Made by a program: the position numbers and the translations under genes. DNA of 64,000 nt from Mucilaginibacter sp. 14171R-50 (lineage in GTDB: Bacteria; Bacteroidota; Bacteroidia; Sphingobacteriales; Sphingobacteriaceae): assembly GCF_010093045.1 (NCBI RefSeq), contig NZ_CP048115.1, positions 1,550,001 through 1,614,000 on the forward strand. The letters run 5' to 3'. The notes beneath the pieces are model-generated. The model was not told the DNA's origin. It ran no database searches and saw only the letters and a program-made list of their open reading frames with translations. This document shows positions 34,435 through 43,086 of this stretch, in pieces; within the stretch, counting starts at the first letter, position 1; each line of letters opens with the position of its first letter.

Positions 34435-35930
34435 AAGTTCCTCGAATATTTTACAATATTATCAAAATCTTGCTGACTAATCCTGCTAAATCCACGTGGA
34501 ACGCTATTGACGTCAGCAATAACCTGGTTATCGATCAGCCATTTTAAGTTTGGTCTTCTTTTAAACGAACCGACGTAGAGAAAGTTCACAATAAATGGAT
34601 GATTGCCTGGTTGATGATTCCAATGTTTCACCAATTCTTCGTCGGTGAATACGCTGCGCTTGCGGCACAACCGGATAAACGTCCTCACGTCTGGGATGTC
34701 AGTAATTATTGATTCGACCACACCAACAGTCGTCGCAACACCAACATGATAACCGCCGGTACGGTAAAAAACAAGTCGGTCGCCAGGTTGTAGACCACGT
34801 TCCCATGAACGGGATATATACACTTTGCTGATAGCGTTTCGATGTGGCTCATTCTCAACAAAATCCTTCGGGCTTTCAGTCCGGAGAATCGAATCCGGGA
34901 ACAATTCAGTATGATAATCAGGATAAATAGGGGCAATAAAAATGTCGCTATCATCTGATATGTAAGGATATCCTATTTTTGGGTGGGCTTTGTCAATTAT
35001 GGCTGCGCTTCCAAATGGTTTGGTGTAAACTTTTTCGATGCCATTTCCACTTGTCTTATCACCGTAAAATGTGAAACCGTAGTCCTCAAGTAAAGAAATG
35101 AGTCGTTCATGTTCGGTGGTCTTATCAAAAACCGTAACATATATTTCATCGACTTTATTGACCAGCGCATTATCGAAAATTATCTTCAAAAACCGTTCAC
35201 CGATTTTAAATCCATTCGCGGTTACTTTTAGCGTCCCCACTTTCAATCGTTTTCTACGTGAAAATGATGGCGTTATATCTGCATAATTTTCATCCGCACC
35301 CTCTACCTTTATATATAAGAAGGCGCTTAAAGTACTGTCCTGAAAACATACGTAGCAAGTTTCATCAGACTTTTTAATGAACCAACTATCAAACTCCGCA
35401 TAATCCTCACGAAATGAGTTAAAAAACGAATCCGTTAGATTTACTTCGCCGAAATACTGCTTTTTAACGGCGAGTACCGTATAATCGACTAAGTTTGGAT
35501 TCTCTGCCGCCGCCTTTTCTAAATATTCGTCAATTTTGAATATTTTAGAACTGATTCCAAGTAGGCTACCTTTGGTATGAATATTCTTGTCCTCAGTAAT
35601 TATAAAATCTACGCGACCCGAGTATACTTCATTTAGCAGTTGCGTATCTACACGATCATTTTGCGTTTTATCTAATGTGGCAGATAACTTTTGTACCTCT
35701 TCAGCCAAAGGTGCGATCGTTTTGAGTATATTATAATTGCCGATCTTAACATTCATTCGTTTAACAGCTTGCTCATTGCCATAATTATTCAATTCGGTAA
35801 CAGTAGCTGGATGAATGCACTTTTCGATCTTTAGACGGTCAAGCCAATTAAAAAGGAAACCGATATCTTCGTTTTGCAAACGTTCCGCCTCACGGTGTAT
35901 TATAATATTGGTGTCAAGCAAGGCTCTCAT
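34431..35930 (-). CDS. PIN - GNAT - PUA/EVE-like fusion protein
   Basis: A 499-residue three-part protein. Residues 1-140 are a PIN nuclease domain, with MRALLDTNIII (Asp6), a Glu in VTELNNYG (Glu46), Asp95 in DRVDTQLL and the last acidic pair in FIITEDKNI (Asp114). About 165-310 resemble a GNAT acetyltransferase: LKVGTLKVTANGFKIGERFLK, DEIYVTVFDK and LLEDYGF are in the right order. About 328-499 look like a PUA/EVE-type domain, with PGDRLVFYRTGGYHVGVATTVGVVE matching its beta-barrel core. The combination suggests RNA cleavage together with acylation and recognition of a modified nucleotide. Overlaps of 17 and 4 bases with both neighbours show coupling. Confidence 0.75.
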   Translation of the reverse strand: MRALLDTNIIIHREAERLQNEDIGFLFNWLDRLKIEKCIHPATVTELNNYGNEQAVKRMNVKIGNYNILKTIAPLAEEVQKLSATLDKTQNDRVDTQLLNEVYSGRVDFIITEDKNIHTKGSLLGISSKIFKIDEYLEKAAAENPNLVDYTVLAVKKQYFGEVNLTDSFFNSFREDYAEFDSWFIKKSDETCYVCFQDSTLSAFLYIKVEGADENYADITPSFSRRKRLKVGTLKVTANGFKIGERFLKIIFDNALVNKVDEIYVTVFDKTTEHERLISLLEDYGFTFYGDKTSGNGIEKVYTKPFGSAAIIDKAHPKIGYPYISDDSDIFIAPIYPDYHTELFPDSILRTESPKDFVENEPHRNAISKVYISRSWERGLQPGDRLVFYRTGGYHVGVATTVGVVESIITDIPDVRTFIRLCRKRSVFTDEELVKHWNHQPGNHPFIVNFLYVGSFKRRPNLKWLIDNQVIADVNSVPRGFSRISQQDFDNIVKYSRNL

Positions 35931-36447
35931 GAATTTGTTTTATTAAGTTGTTAAGATTGTTGGCTTTTTTATCGAAAATAAATAATGGAACGTTGAGGCA
36001 GACGGCGATCTCGTTTGCATAACTCGCCTCTCGTTCCTGCATCAGTTCTAACACTTCGGTATCATAAATCTTATGATCTCTTTGTTCTAAGGTTGCTTTA
36101 ATCACAGATATCGAACCAGTAACTAAGATAAGAGCTATCGGATTTATTTTTATAAAAGTCTCCATTGGTACTGGTATCACTTGATTATCCATATTAAACA
36201 AACAATAATGACCGTCAAGGAGATAGACTTTGCCCGATTTTATAGTAGCTTCAAGTCCATTAATTAGCCGATTTTGAGTATCGGAAATATTAACAACTTT
36301 TTTATTCTTAGCATCAACATTAATATCGGTCCATTTGAGAACTTCGCTGGCTGAGAGGTAGCTTATAGATAATGCATGTGTTATTTCACGACACAGGGTG
36401 CTTTTTCCAACACCATGTATGCCGCCTGCAAAAATGATTTGCTTCAT
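35914..36447 (-). CDS. P-loop NTPase / kinase-like protein
   Basis: A 177-residue AAA/adenylate-kinase-like protein with a Walker A motif GGIHGVGKST at residues 8-17. The LSASEVLKWTD and VYLLDGHYCLFN stretches resemble the NMP-binding and Walker B regions of small kinases, and a LID-like TLEQRDHKIYDTE segment lies near 118-130. It could phosphorylate a nucleotide or nucleic acid end, or simply hydrolyse ATP. It is the first gene of the PIN/ASCH operon, overlaps the next gene by 17 bases, and has a near-consensus promoter at 36470-36499. Confidence 0.8.
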   Translation of the reverse strand: MKQIIFAGGIHGVGKSTLCREITHALSISYLSASEVLKWTDINVDAKNKKVVNISDTQNRLINGLEATIKSGKVYLLDGHYCLFNMDNQVIPVPMETFIKINPIALILVTGSISVIKATLEQRDHKIYDTEVLELMQEREASYANEIAVCLNVPLFIFDKKANNLNNLIKQIHESLA

Positions 36448-36469
36448 CTTTTGTGTGATAAGGTTATCT

Positions 36470-36499
36470 CAAATATAAACTTTTGTTACCAATTACAAA
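36470..36499 (-). promoter_or_regulatory. Promoter of the P-loop/PIN/ASCH operon
   Basis: On the minus strand TTTG (36499-36496), 18 bases, then TATATTTG (36477-36470), an exact -7 element with spacing one base below the usual 19-21. Transcription would start near 36463, about 16 bases before the ATG at 36447. Confidence 0.6.
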
Positions 36500-36751
36500 G
36501 TTCAACCAAGAAACATCCAATAGAAAAACCATCGTGTTAAAGGTCGGTAGAAAAAACAATGGAATGGTATTCATGTGCCGTAGGTAAAGTACCTTGCAAT
36601 GTTGTGTGCTACGGCACGCTAAATATTTTACCGGCGGTTTCTACCGAGCTTTAGCATCTGCGATGCTGTCTAATAGTTTGAAATCACAAGCCGATGTCCC
36701 TCCGCTCCCGCAAGCGCCCCTCTTTTGGTTATATGCACAAACCTGCCACAT

Positions 36752-36840
36752 CTAAACCCGGTTGCAGCGGATACCTGCCTTCGCGCCTAAGGCCTGCCGG
36801 CGTATAAGCGGAAAACGGGGCTGCCGCAACCGAAGGCCCA
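36752..36840 (-). repeat. Right copy of an inverted element flanking the three-gene island
   Basis: Begins TAAACCCGGTTGCAGCGGATACCTG and contains ATACCTGCCTTCGCGCCTAA, the reverse complement of the left copy's core. Orientation is opposite to 33943-34018, and together the two enclose all three genes of the island. Confidence 0.65.
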
Positions 36841-37019
36841 CAACAGCACCTTTACAAAGCCCTTGAAAACCTTGCTTATTTAACAAAGATTACAAACCCC
36901 TCGCTGCCTTTACACCCACCGGCCGCATCCATCCCGGGGAGGGTGTTGTAACGCTTCGTAAAAACGCCTAAAAAAGTTCAATATCAGCCAAAAAACAGGT
37001 AAACGTTTCATAAAAATGG

Positions 37020-37035
37020 TGACACGATCGTGTCA
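37020..37035. promoter_or_regulatory. 16-base perfect palindrome
   Basis: TGACACGATCGTGTCA is a perfect dyad with no spacer, of the size and symmetry of a dimeric repressor site. No start codon is nearby: the genes on both sides point away or end here. Its role is therefore unclear. Confidence 0.4.
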
Positions 37036-37061
37036 TCATGCAAAAACGTTAATGCCTCATT

Positions 37062-37117
37062 ACCAGGTGTTCACGAGTGTTCACGGTGTTCACGTGCGCC
37101 GAACGTGAACACCTGGT
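37062..37117 (-). terminator. Long hairpin at the 3' end of the DUF5009 gene
   Basis: ACCAGGTGTTCACG (37062-37075) and CGTGAACACCTGGT (37104-37117) form a perfect 14-bp stem. The loop contains two more GTTCACG copies that offer alternative pairings. The right arm includes the first base of the gene's stop codon. No strong T-tract follows on the minus strand. Confidence 0.5.
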
Positions 37118-38298
37118 TATATCTTGAGCCGTACGTTTATTTTTTGCAGCAGGCCGGTTAGCCACACCATTATAAACGAAAAGATGACGCATTTGATGAG
37201 TCCGCCGGTGCCCTGGTCAAAGTATTCGGGGTAGCCCAGGTCGGTCATTTGGTAAAGGGGGTAAAACAAAAAGGGCAGCAGGTAGCAGGTAAAGGTGTTG
37301 GTGCCCGCGGGTTCTATCACCTTAAACCAATGAAACTTGTGCTTAAAATCAACCAGGAAGATAAAAAATGCGTACAGTACCAAACTGATGCCGGTACATA
37401 TGAGCACCCACGAGGGGGTATCGCGCATTTTTGAGATGCCGCCGCTAAAGTAGCGTACTATAAAGCCCAGGTTAAACAGTATTACCGCAATAAGCAGCAG
37501 GCCCACCCAAAGCATCTTGATTTCTTTATTTTGGTTTAGGCGCATATACATTACCGATACAAATACGCCTGCCATTGTAAAGGCCTGCATAGCGCCGTTG
37601 CCGGCTATCCACATGTATTTTTGTATGCCGTTCAGAAAATTCAGCATCCCAAAGTGGAAATCGATATTGAAGAACATGAAGAAGATCCAGGCGGCGGCCT
37701 GCACCCATAATACGCCGTTGCTGTAGTAGTAAATTAACCCGCACACCAGGTACGACCACCCGATAAGCCCCAGTATGCCCCACCAGGTTAAATGCAGCCA
37801 AGGGTGGTTTGGGTCGGTACTCTTGTAAAGGATGCACATGGTTGCCAGCAGTGCTATGCCAAAACCCTGCAACAGGTATCGCGTTCGCCCCGATTTTTTG
37901 CTGTAATCTAAAAAGATAAAGAAGAAGCTGAAGGTGGCCAGGCTTTCCCAAACGGGTTGTGGTAACAGGGTGGCAGGGTCGTTATAGGTTTCCATATTGG
38001 CGTGGAAAAACCCAATAAACACCAGCGCGAAAGACCGGGTAACAATGCGCAGGGGCAGCTTGGCATCCTGGTTATACAGGCGTTTTTTAAACGCGTAGGG
38101 TATTGATAAGCCTACGATAAATAAAAAGGCGGGGAAGATGGTATCGGCAAGTCCTAAAGCGTCGGCATTTACATCTGCATGTTTGAGCCATACAGGGGTG
38201 TTTGGCACTCCATCCAGATCATTTACAAAGATCATCAGGAACATGGTAACCGCACGAAACGCATCAATTGACCTGATGCGGTTAATTAAATTACTCAT
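37117..38298 (-). CDS. DUF5009 / HGSNAT-like membrane acyltransferase
   Basis: A 393-residue integral membrane protein with about ten helices. The N-terminal RIRSIDAFRAVTMFLMIFVNDL segment (about 6-27) is the signature of DUF5009, related to eukaryotic heparan-alpha-glucosaminide N-acetyltransferase. LADTIFPAFLFIVGLSIPYAFKKRL and EPAGTNTFTCYLLPFL are further conserved parts. It is expected to move acyl groups from a cytoplasmic donor to a periplasmic sugar acceptor. ATG 38298 is chosen; the longer frame to 38346 adds 16 residues with no similarity. It is 80 bases downstream of pdxA on the same strand. Confidence 0.85.
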   Translation of the reverse strand: MSNLINRIRSIDAFRAVTMFLMIFVNDLDGVPNTPVWLKHADVNADALGLADTIFPAFLFIVGLSIPYAFKKRLYNQDAKLPLRIVTRSFALVFIGFFHANMETYNDPATLLPQPVWESLATFSFFFIFLDYSKKSGRTRYLLQGFGIALLATMCILYKSTDPNHPWLHLTWWGILGLIGWSYLVCGLIYYYSNGVLWVQAAAWIFFMFFNIDFHFGMLNFLNGIQKYMWIAGNGAMQAFTMAGVFVSVMYMRLNQNKEIKMLWVGLLLIAVILFNLGFIVRYFSGGISKMRDTPSWVLICTGISLVLYAFFIFLVDFKHKFHWFKVIEPAGTNTFTCYLLPFLFYPLYQMTDLGYPEYFDQGTGGLIKCVIFSFIMVWLTGLLQKINVRLKI

Positions 38299-38378
38299 TA
38301 AACAGGAAAAAGTATTTTTACAGATAAATGTTTTATTTAACGGCAATTAAATTAAAACAGTATCGGTAAGGGGGGCAA

Positions 38379-39434
38379 TTAATCCCTGTCGCGGCTTAAC
38401 TTAGCAAAAACAAGCGGGTTTTCGTTTAGTTCGGCAGTTTCGCGGCGATGTTTAATCAGGTGTATAGCCGTAAATAAAGCCTCGCGGAACGATACTGCAG
38501 ATGCCCGGTTTTTACCGGCGATATCATATGCGGTACCATGATCGGGCGAGGTGCGCACAAAGCTCAATCCGGCTGTATAGTTCACCCCCGATTCAAAGGC
38601 TATCTGTTTAAAAGGTATCAGCCCCTGGTCGTGGTACATGGCCAGTACGGCATCAAACTGCATATAGGTACCGTTGGCAAAAAAGCCGTCGGCGGGGTAT
38701 GGGCCAAAGGCCAGCACATCGTTGTTGCGGGACTCTTCAATAGCGGGGATGATGATATCTTTCTCCTCGCTGCCAATTAGTCCGTTATCACCGGCATGGG
38801 GGTTAAGGCCCAGTACGGCTATCTTAGGTTTGCGTACCCAAAAATCGTCCTGCAGGCTGGCGTTCATCAGTTTTAGCTTGTGCACAATTTTATCGGTGGT
38901 GATGCTCTCTGCGATCTTTGATACCGGGATGTGCCCCGTTACTACGCCAACGCGCAGGGTTTCGCTCACCAAAAACATCAGCGATTCGGTTTTGCTGTCG
39001 CGATGCTGTAAATACTCGGTATGGCCTGGGAAACTGAACTCCTCGTTCTGGATATTATCTTTGTTGATAGGCGCGGTTACCAAACCATCTATGTTACCCG
39101 TCAGCAGGTCGTCGGTGGCGCGCTGCAGCGATATGTAGGCATACTTTCCCCCTTCGGCGGTTACCTGTCCGGGTTCAATTTTAACATCCTCTTCCCAGCA
39201 GTTTATCATGTTGGCCTTGCGGTGCTGCGCATTGGCGGGGTGGTCTATCACGTTAAAGTTAAACTCGTTCACATCGGTAGCGCGGCGATGGAACGATGCT
39301 ACCTTGGTATGTCCGTAAACAATAGGGGTACAATAGTCGTATATGCGGTTGTCGGCCAGGGTTTTAATAATGATCTCAAGTCCTATCCCGTTAATATCGC
39401 CAATACTTATTCCTATTTTAGGTTTGTCGCTCAT
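38379..39434 (-). CDS. pdxA: 4-hydroxythreonine-4-phosphate dehydrogenase
   Basis: A 351-residue PdxA that oxidises 4-phosphohydroxy-threonine in pyridoxal phosphate synthesis. It begins KIGISIGDINGIGLEI. Metal and substrate residues are seen in GHTEYL (His), VTGHIPVSKIAESI, LGLNPHAGDNGLIG and MYHDQGLIPFK (His). The SPDHGTAYDIAG motif closes the active site. Length agrees with the family (about 330-350). It is divergent from rsmA, with 190 bases between. Confidence 0.96.
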   Translation of the reverse strand: MSDKPKIGISIGDINGIGLEIIIKTLADNRIYDYCTPIVYGHTKVASFHRRATDVNEFNFNVIDHPANAQHRKANMINCWEEDVKIEPGQVTAEGGKYAYISLQRATDDLLTGNIDGLVTAPINKDNIQNEEFSFPGHTEYLQHRDSKTESLMFLVSETLRVGVVTGHIPVSKIAESITTDKIVHKLKLMNASLQDDFWVRKPKIAVLGLNPHAGDNGLIGSEEKDIIIPAIEESRNNDVLAFGPYPADGFFANGTYMQFDAVLAMYHDQGLIPFKQIAFESGVNYTAGLSFVRTSPDHGTAYDIAGKNRASAVSFREALFTAIHLIKHRRETAELNENPLVFAKLSRDRD

Positions 39435-39625
39435 AGTAGTATGATTTCACTGATTAGTTTAAGATCTCGCCCATTTGAAACTTAACAAACAACCAGTTAT
39501 ATGAAATTTTGCTTTGTGCTTTAAGCCTTTAGCTTTCCGCTCAACATGCAAATAAAAAGATTTTAAGTTTATAATTCCCGATTAAAGCACAAATATGCCT
39601 TAATTTGCTCAAATAAAAACCGATA

Positions 39626-40405
39626 ATGACATTAGTAAGAGCAAAAAAACATTTAGGGCAACACTTTCTTACTGATAAAAACATCGCCTCCAAAATTGTT
39701 GAAAGCCTGCGCCCGGCGGGCAAATACAAGCAAGTGCTGGAGGTTGGTCCGGGTATGGGGATCCTGTCGGATTTTTTACTGCAAAAGGCCGAATACGAAA
39801 CCTTTCTGATTGATATTGATACCGAATCGTACGCTTTCCTGAAAAAGAAATACCCCGCACTTGGCGACAGGCTTATAAACGACGATTTCCTGGAACTGGA
39901 CTTTAAAGCCAAATTTGATAGCCAAATGGCGGTTATCGGTAACTTCCCTTATAATATATCTTCGCAGATACTTTTTAAGATACTGGACCACCGCGACCAG
40001 GTGCACGAGGTGGTAGGTATGTTCCAAAAAGAGGTGGCCGAGCGTTGTGCCGCCAAGCCAGGCAGTAAGGAGTATGGCATCCTGAGCGTTTTTTTGCAAG
40101 CCTATTATAAGGTAGAATATTTATTTACCGTGAAAGCCGGAGTTTTCAATCCCCCGCCAAAGGTGTTATCGGCGGTTATCAGGCTAACCCGCAACGAAAC
40201 TGCCGAACTGGCATGCGACGAAAAACTTTTCTGGCAGGTGGTAAAGGCAGGCTTTAACCAGCGCCGCAAAACGCTGCGCAACGCGGTATCATCGCTGATA
40301 AATAAGGAAAAAATGGTGGATAATAAAACGCTCGACCTGCGGGCAGAGCGCCTGAGCGTGGCCGATTTTGTAGCGCTTACCAATGAAATTGCAATGAGCA
40401 GGTAA
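39626..40405 (+). CDS. rsmA: 16S rRNA adenine dimethyltransferase
   Basis: A 259-residue KsgA-type enzyme that dimethylates two adjacent adenines in the 3'-terminal hairpin of 16S rRNA, immediately upstream of the anti-SD. It begins RAKKHLGQHFLTD, with the SAM-binding loop VLEVGPGMGILSDFLL (about 38-53) and catalytic NFPYNISSQIL (about 110-120). The C-terminal helical domain has FNQRRKTLRNAV. The stop codon overlaps the ATG of the next gene (TAATG), so that gene is coupled to it. Confidence 0.96.
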   Translation: MTLVRAKKHLGQHFLTDKNIASKIVESLRPAGKYKQVLEVGPGMGILSDFLLQKAEYETFLIDIDTESYAFLKKKYPALGDRLINDDFLELDFKAKFDSQMAVIGNFPYNISSQILFKILDHRDQVHEVVGMFQKEVAERCAAKPGSKEYGILSVFLQAYYKVEYLFTVKAGVFNPPPKVLSAVIRLTRNETAELACDEKLFWQVVKAGFNQRRKTLRNAVSSLINKEKMVDNKTLDLRAERLSVADFVALTNEIAMSR

Positions 40406-41136
40406 TGAAGACGATACTATCAACTCTACTTATTGCAGTGCTCGGCATTGGATACAGCAATGCGCAGACGGTAATGAGCCGTAAAACAGTCACTACAAAA
40501 GTTGTCCCTCTTAAATATAAAGACCAAACCGACACGCTTTATTTGCCGCAAATAGCAGACAGGCTACCGCAATTACAAAAAGCGCTTTCTGAAAAAGAGC
40601 TATTGACCGGAGAAACCTTGCAGGATGTAATAAATGAATATACTGAATGCGGATGTGGAATAACATCACTGCAATATGAAGTTACCTGTTTGTATAGCGA
40701 TTTGATTTCCATTAAATTAACGTACGAGACTATGGGCGCTTATCCAAGCACTAATCAGCGGTGGCTTACATTAAATCCCAATACTGGCAAAGCGATCCCG
40801 CTATCTAAAATTATTACCCCTCGCGGATTACAATTTATTAAAGCTGAGTACAAAAAGATATTGTTGAATAGGATAAGCAAAGATAGGAAGGCCTACGCAG
40901 GCGATGCCGATTACGTTGCTGTTCTTCCAAAATTGATGTCATCAGTTAATAAATTGAGTTTGGATAGCCCGCAAGTGAAATACCTGGTCACCAAAGAGGG
41001 GATATTATTATCTTCAGAAACTATTTTACCTCATGTAGCAGAATCGTTTGAACCCGACAGGAACGTTTTATTCGGCTATAACCAGCTTATGAAGTTTAAA
41101 TATCTGGATGCCAAAGGCGTTTTGGGCAAGCACTAA
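40405..41136 (+). CDS. Secreted protein of unknown function (DUF3298-like)
   Basis: A 243-residue protein with a signal peptide (MKTILSTLLIAVLGIGYSNAQ). The mature part contains CGCGITSLQYEVTCLYSDLISI and RWLTLNPNTGKAIPLSKII. The pattern of conserved beta-strands with "LNPNTGK..PLS" resembles the DUF3298/RsiV group, where such a motif precedes a terminal helical segment. Assignment is tentative. Its ATG overlaps the rsmA stop, and its end overlaps the convergent EcsC gene by 4 bases. It is the only secreted protein in this small unit. Confidence 0.75.
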   Translation: MKTILSTLLIAVLGIGYSNAQTVMSRKTVTTKVVPLKYKDQTDTLYLPQIADRLPQLQKALSEKELLTGETLQDVINEYTECGCGITSLQYEVTCLYSDLISIKLTYETMGAYPSTNQRWLTLNPNTGKAIPLSKIITPRGLQFIKAEYKKILLNRISKDRKAYAGDADYVAVLPKLMSSVNKLSLDSPQVKYLVTKEGILLSSETILPHVAESFEPDRNVLFGYNQLMKFKYLDAKGVLGKH

Positions 41137-41696
41137 ACAACAGGTATAATCACCCGTTTATCTACCCTGTTTATTTCTTTAACCTTTTGGGCCATGCGTT
41201 TTACAAACAGGTAGTTGGCTGTACCGCCAATTACGGCGCCTACTACCGGCACTAACCTTTCGGCAGCGCGGACGCCAAAGGCAAGCAGCAGCTTTTCGGC
41301 TATTCCTTCCATAATGTTTTTGGTAACGGCGACACCCGCCTCAATCTTAAATGATGTTGCCACCAACTGCATAAATTCATCAAAGCCTACCCGGTAGCTG
41401 CCCTTAGCATAATACATAATAGCCATTGTTACCCTAAATTGCTGGGTTATCAGGTTCACAAAATCCACCGGCATCCCTACCAGCATAGTTATGATGCCGC
41501 CGCTGCCCGCAATAGCACCGCTGCCGGCTGCCATATAGGCGCATTGGTTTATAAACTTATCCAACCCGTGCTTATCAACACCTTTTTTTACGCTTAACTG
41601 GTCTATCTGGTCAAATATCTTCCTGAAACCATCCTGCGACAGCGTATCTACATAATGCTTTATATCGGTTCGTGTTTTTTTAAAAGGGATCTTCAT
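41133..41696 (-). CDS. EcsC-family protein
   Basis: A 187-residue protein resembling the EcsC domain. It has GLDKFINQCAYMAAGSGAIAGSGG followed by a hydrophobic VGMPVDFVNLITQQFRVTMAIMYYA stretch, then a helix with VTKNIMEGIAEKL and a Gly-rich membrane-associating segment VPVVGAVIGGTANYLFVKRMA. EcsC proteins have unclear roles, often near ABC transporters or stress genes. ATG 41696 is preferred over 41708. The 3' end overlaps the convergent secreted protein gene by 4 bases. Confidence 0.75.
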   Translation of the reverse strand: MKIPFKKTRTDIKHYVDTLSQDGFRKIFDQIDQLSVKKGVDKHGLDKFINQCAYMAAGSGAIAGSGGIITMLVGMPVDFVNLITQQFRVTMAIMYYAKGSYRVGFDEFMQLVATSFKIEAGVAVTKNIMEGIAEKLLLAFGVRAAERLVPVVGAVIGGTANYLFVKRMAQKVKEINRVDKRVIIPVV

Positions 41697-41779
41697 AGAT
41701 ATGAGCATACTATTTACGTGCCAAGTTTGATTCTGGCTGGCGGTAATTTACTCGCCCCGACCACGCTACGCTGGTCGAC

Positions 41780-41841
41780 CCTCTCTGTTGCGCAAAGAAG
41801 TTAAAACCCTTTCTCTTCACCCTCTTTGCGCAGCAGAGAGG
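41780..41841. repeat. Imperfect inverted repeat in intergenic DNA
   Basis: CCTCTCTGTTGCGCAAAG (41780-41797) pairs with CTTTGCGCAGCAGAGAGG (41824-41841) with one mismatch and a 26-base loop. It lies between the EcsC gene and the dehydrogenase gene, in a GC-rich patch. Any role is unknown. Confidence 0.6.
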
Positions 41842-41918
41842 ATCGCGCACGAAGTGCCGCGGGGTGAGCCAACCCCGCAGAGCAGGCAATTGCGTCATGT
41901 TTAGATATATGAAATTTG

Positions 41919-41926
41919 TAATTTTG
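41919..41926 (+). promoter_or_regulatory. -7 promoter element before the dehydrogenase gene
   Basis: TAATTTTG matches TAnnTTTG and ends 17 bases before the TTG start at 41944. The -33 partner is not clear. Confidence 0.35.
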
Positions 41927-41943
41927 CCTCAAATCTTACACCA

Positions 41944-42882
41944 TTGAAAAATAACATCCTTATTGTAGACGACCTGCACCCCGCCTTTATGGAACAGGCC
42001 GAAGGTTTTGGTTATACCTGCAATTACCAGCCTGATATGAAATTAGAAGAAGCTTTTGCCATTATAGACAATTATGATGGCCTGGCTATCCGGTCGAAGT
42101 TTCAGGTAGATAAGGCCTTTATAGACCAGGCTAAAAACCTGCGCTTTATTTGCCGGGCCGGGGCCGGTATGGATAATATTGATGAGGAGTACGCCCTGGC
42201 CCGCGGCATTAAATTAATTAACGCTCCCGAAGGGAATATGGATGCGGTTGGCGAGCACGCCGTTGGTATGCTGCTATCCCTGATGAATAATTTGAACACT
42301 GCCGATGCCGAGATACGCGCCGGCAGCTGGCGCCGGGAAGAAAACCGGGGACACGAATTAAAAGGCCGTACCGTGGGCATTATCGGCTACGGTTATATGG
42401 GCAGCAGCTTCGCCAAAAAGCTATCCGGCTTTGGGGTAGAGGTTATTGCTTATGATAAATACAAGACCGGCTTTAGCGATAAATATGCGCGCGAGGTAAG
42501 CATGGAAGAAATTGTCAAGCGCAGTGATGTGCTAAGCCTGCATATCCCCCTTACCAAAGAAACCAACGGCATGGTGGATGATGAATACTTCTTTCATTTT
42601 AAAAAACCCATATTTTTTTTGAATATGGCCCGCGGTAAGGTGGTTAAAACACAAGCGGTGCTTAACGCCATCAGGCAGGGGAAAATTATCGGTGCGGGCT
42701 TGGATGTGCTCGAGGTTGAAAAATTCCCGGCGCTGGGCGAGCAGGAATGGTTTGTGGAACTGCGCAAAAGCGGCAAAGTGATTTTAAGCCCGCATGTTGC
42801 CGGGTGGACATTTGACAGCTACCGTAAGATAAGCGAAGTAATGGCGCAGAAGCTCGGGGAGTTGGGCCTCGCGTCTTTATAG
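41944..42882 (+). CDS. D-isomer-specific 2-hydroxyacid dehydrogenase
   Basis: A 312-residue NAD-dependent dehydrogenase of the phosphoglycerate dehydrogenase/SerA group. The nucleotide-binding loop GRTVGIIGYGYMGSSFAKKL is near residue 141-160. Catalytic residues are in ICRAGAGMDNID, LNMARGKVV (Arg), GLDVLEVE (Glu) and SPHVAGWT (His), all in canonical positions. There is no ACT domain, unlike long SerA proteins. The start is TTG at 41944, since no ATG lies upstream in frame. Substrate is probably 3-phosphoglycerate or another 2-hydroxyacid. Confidence 0.9.
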   Translation: MKNNILIVDDLHPAFMEQAEGFGYTCNYQPDMKLEEAFAIIDNYDGLAIRSKFQVDKAFIDQAKNLRFICRAGAGMDNIDEEYALARGIKLINAPEGNMDAVGEHAVGMLLSLMNNLNTADAEIRAGSWRREENRGHELKGRTVGIIGYGYMGSSFAKKLSGFGVEVIAYDKYKTGFSDKYAREVSMEEIVKRSDVLSLHIPLTKETNGMVDDEYFFHFKKPIFFLNMARGKVVKTQAVLNAIRQGKIIGAGLDVLEVEKFPALGEQEWFVELRKSGKVILSPHVAGWTFDSYRKISEVMAQKLGELGLASL

Positions 42883-42952
42883 AAAAGAATGGTGCTCTCA
42901 AATTAAAAAATTTGCATATTAAAATTTAATTATACTATCTTCGTTTAATACA

Positions 42953-42999
42953 AAAACAAGACTATGCGGGCACCTGCCTTTGTAGTCTTGTTTTGTTTT
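42953..42999 (+). terminator. Rho-independent terminator
   Basis: AAAACAAGACTA (42953-42964) pairs with TAGTCTTGTTTT (42983-42994), followed by GTTTTT. It lies 70 bases after the dehydrogenase stop. Confidence 0.8.
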
Positions 43000-43086
43000 T
43001 AAGGCCGTCACGCTCTTCTATCAAAAAGTAGGGGAGCGGTTTTTTTTGGCGGTAAACTGATAATAATTACTAATTATAATTGTGTT

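Larger units (their letters stand above)
36448..37116. other. Intergenic region with repeats, a perfect palindrome and a hairpin
   Basis: A stretch of 669 bases without a gene. It holds the island promoter, the right copy of the inverted element (36752-36840), a copy of the C-rich dispersed repeat (36896-36951), the palindrome at 37020-37035 and the long hairpin at 37062-37117. Confidence 0.6.

Noticed and set aside
41710..41898. 62-codon minus-strand frame
   Set aside because: It spans an inverted repeat in intergenic DNA and has no domain.
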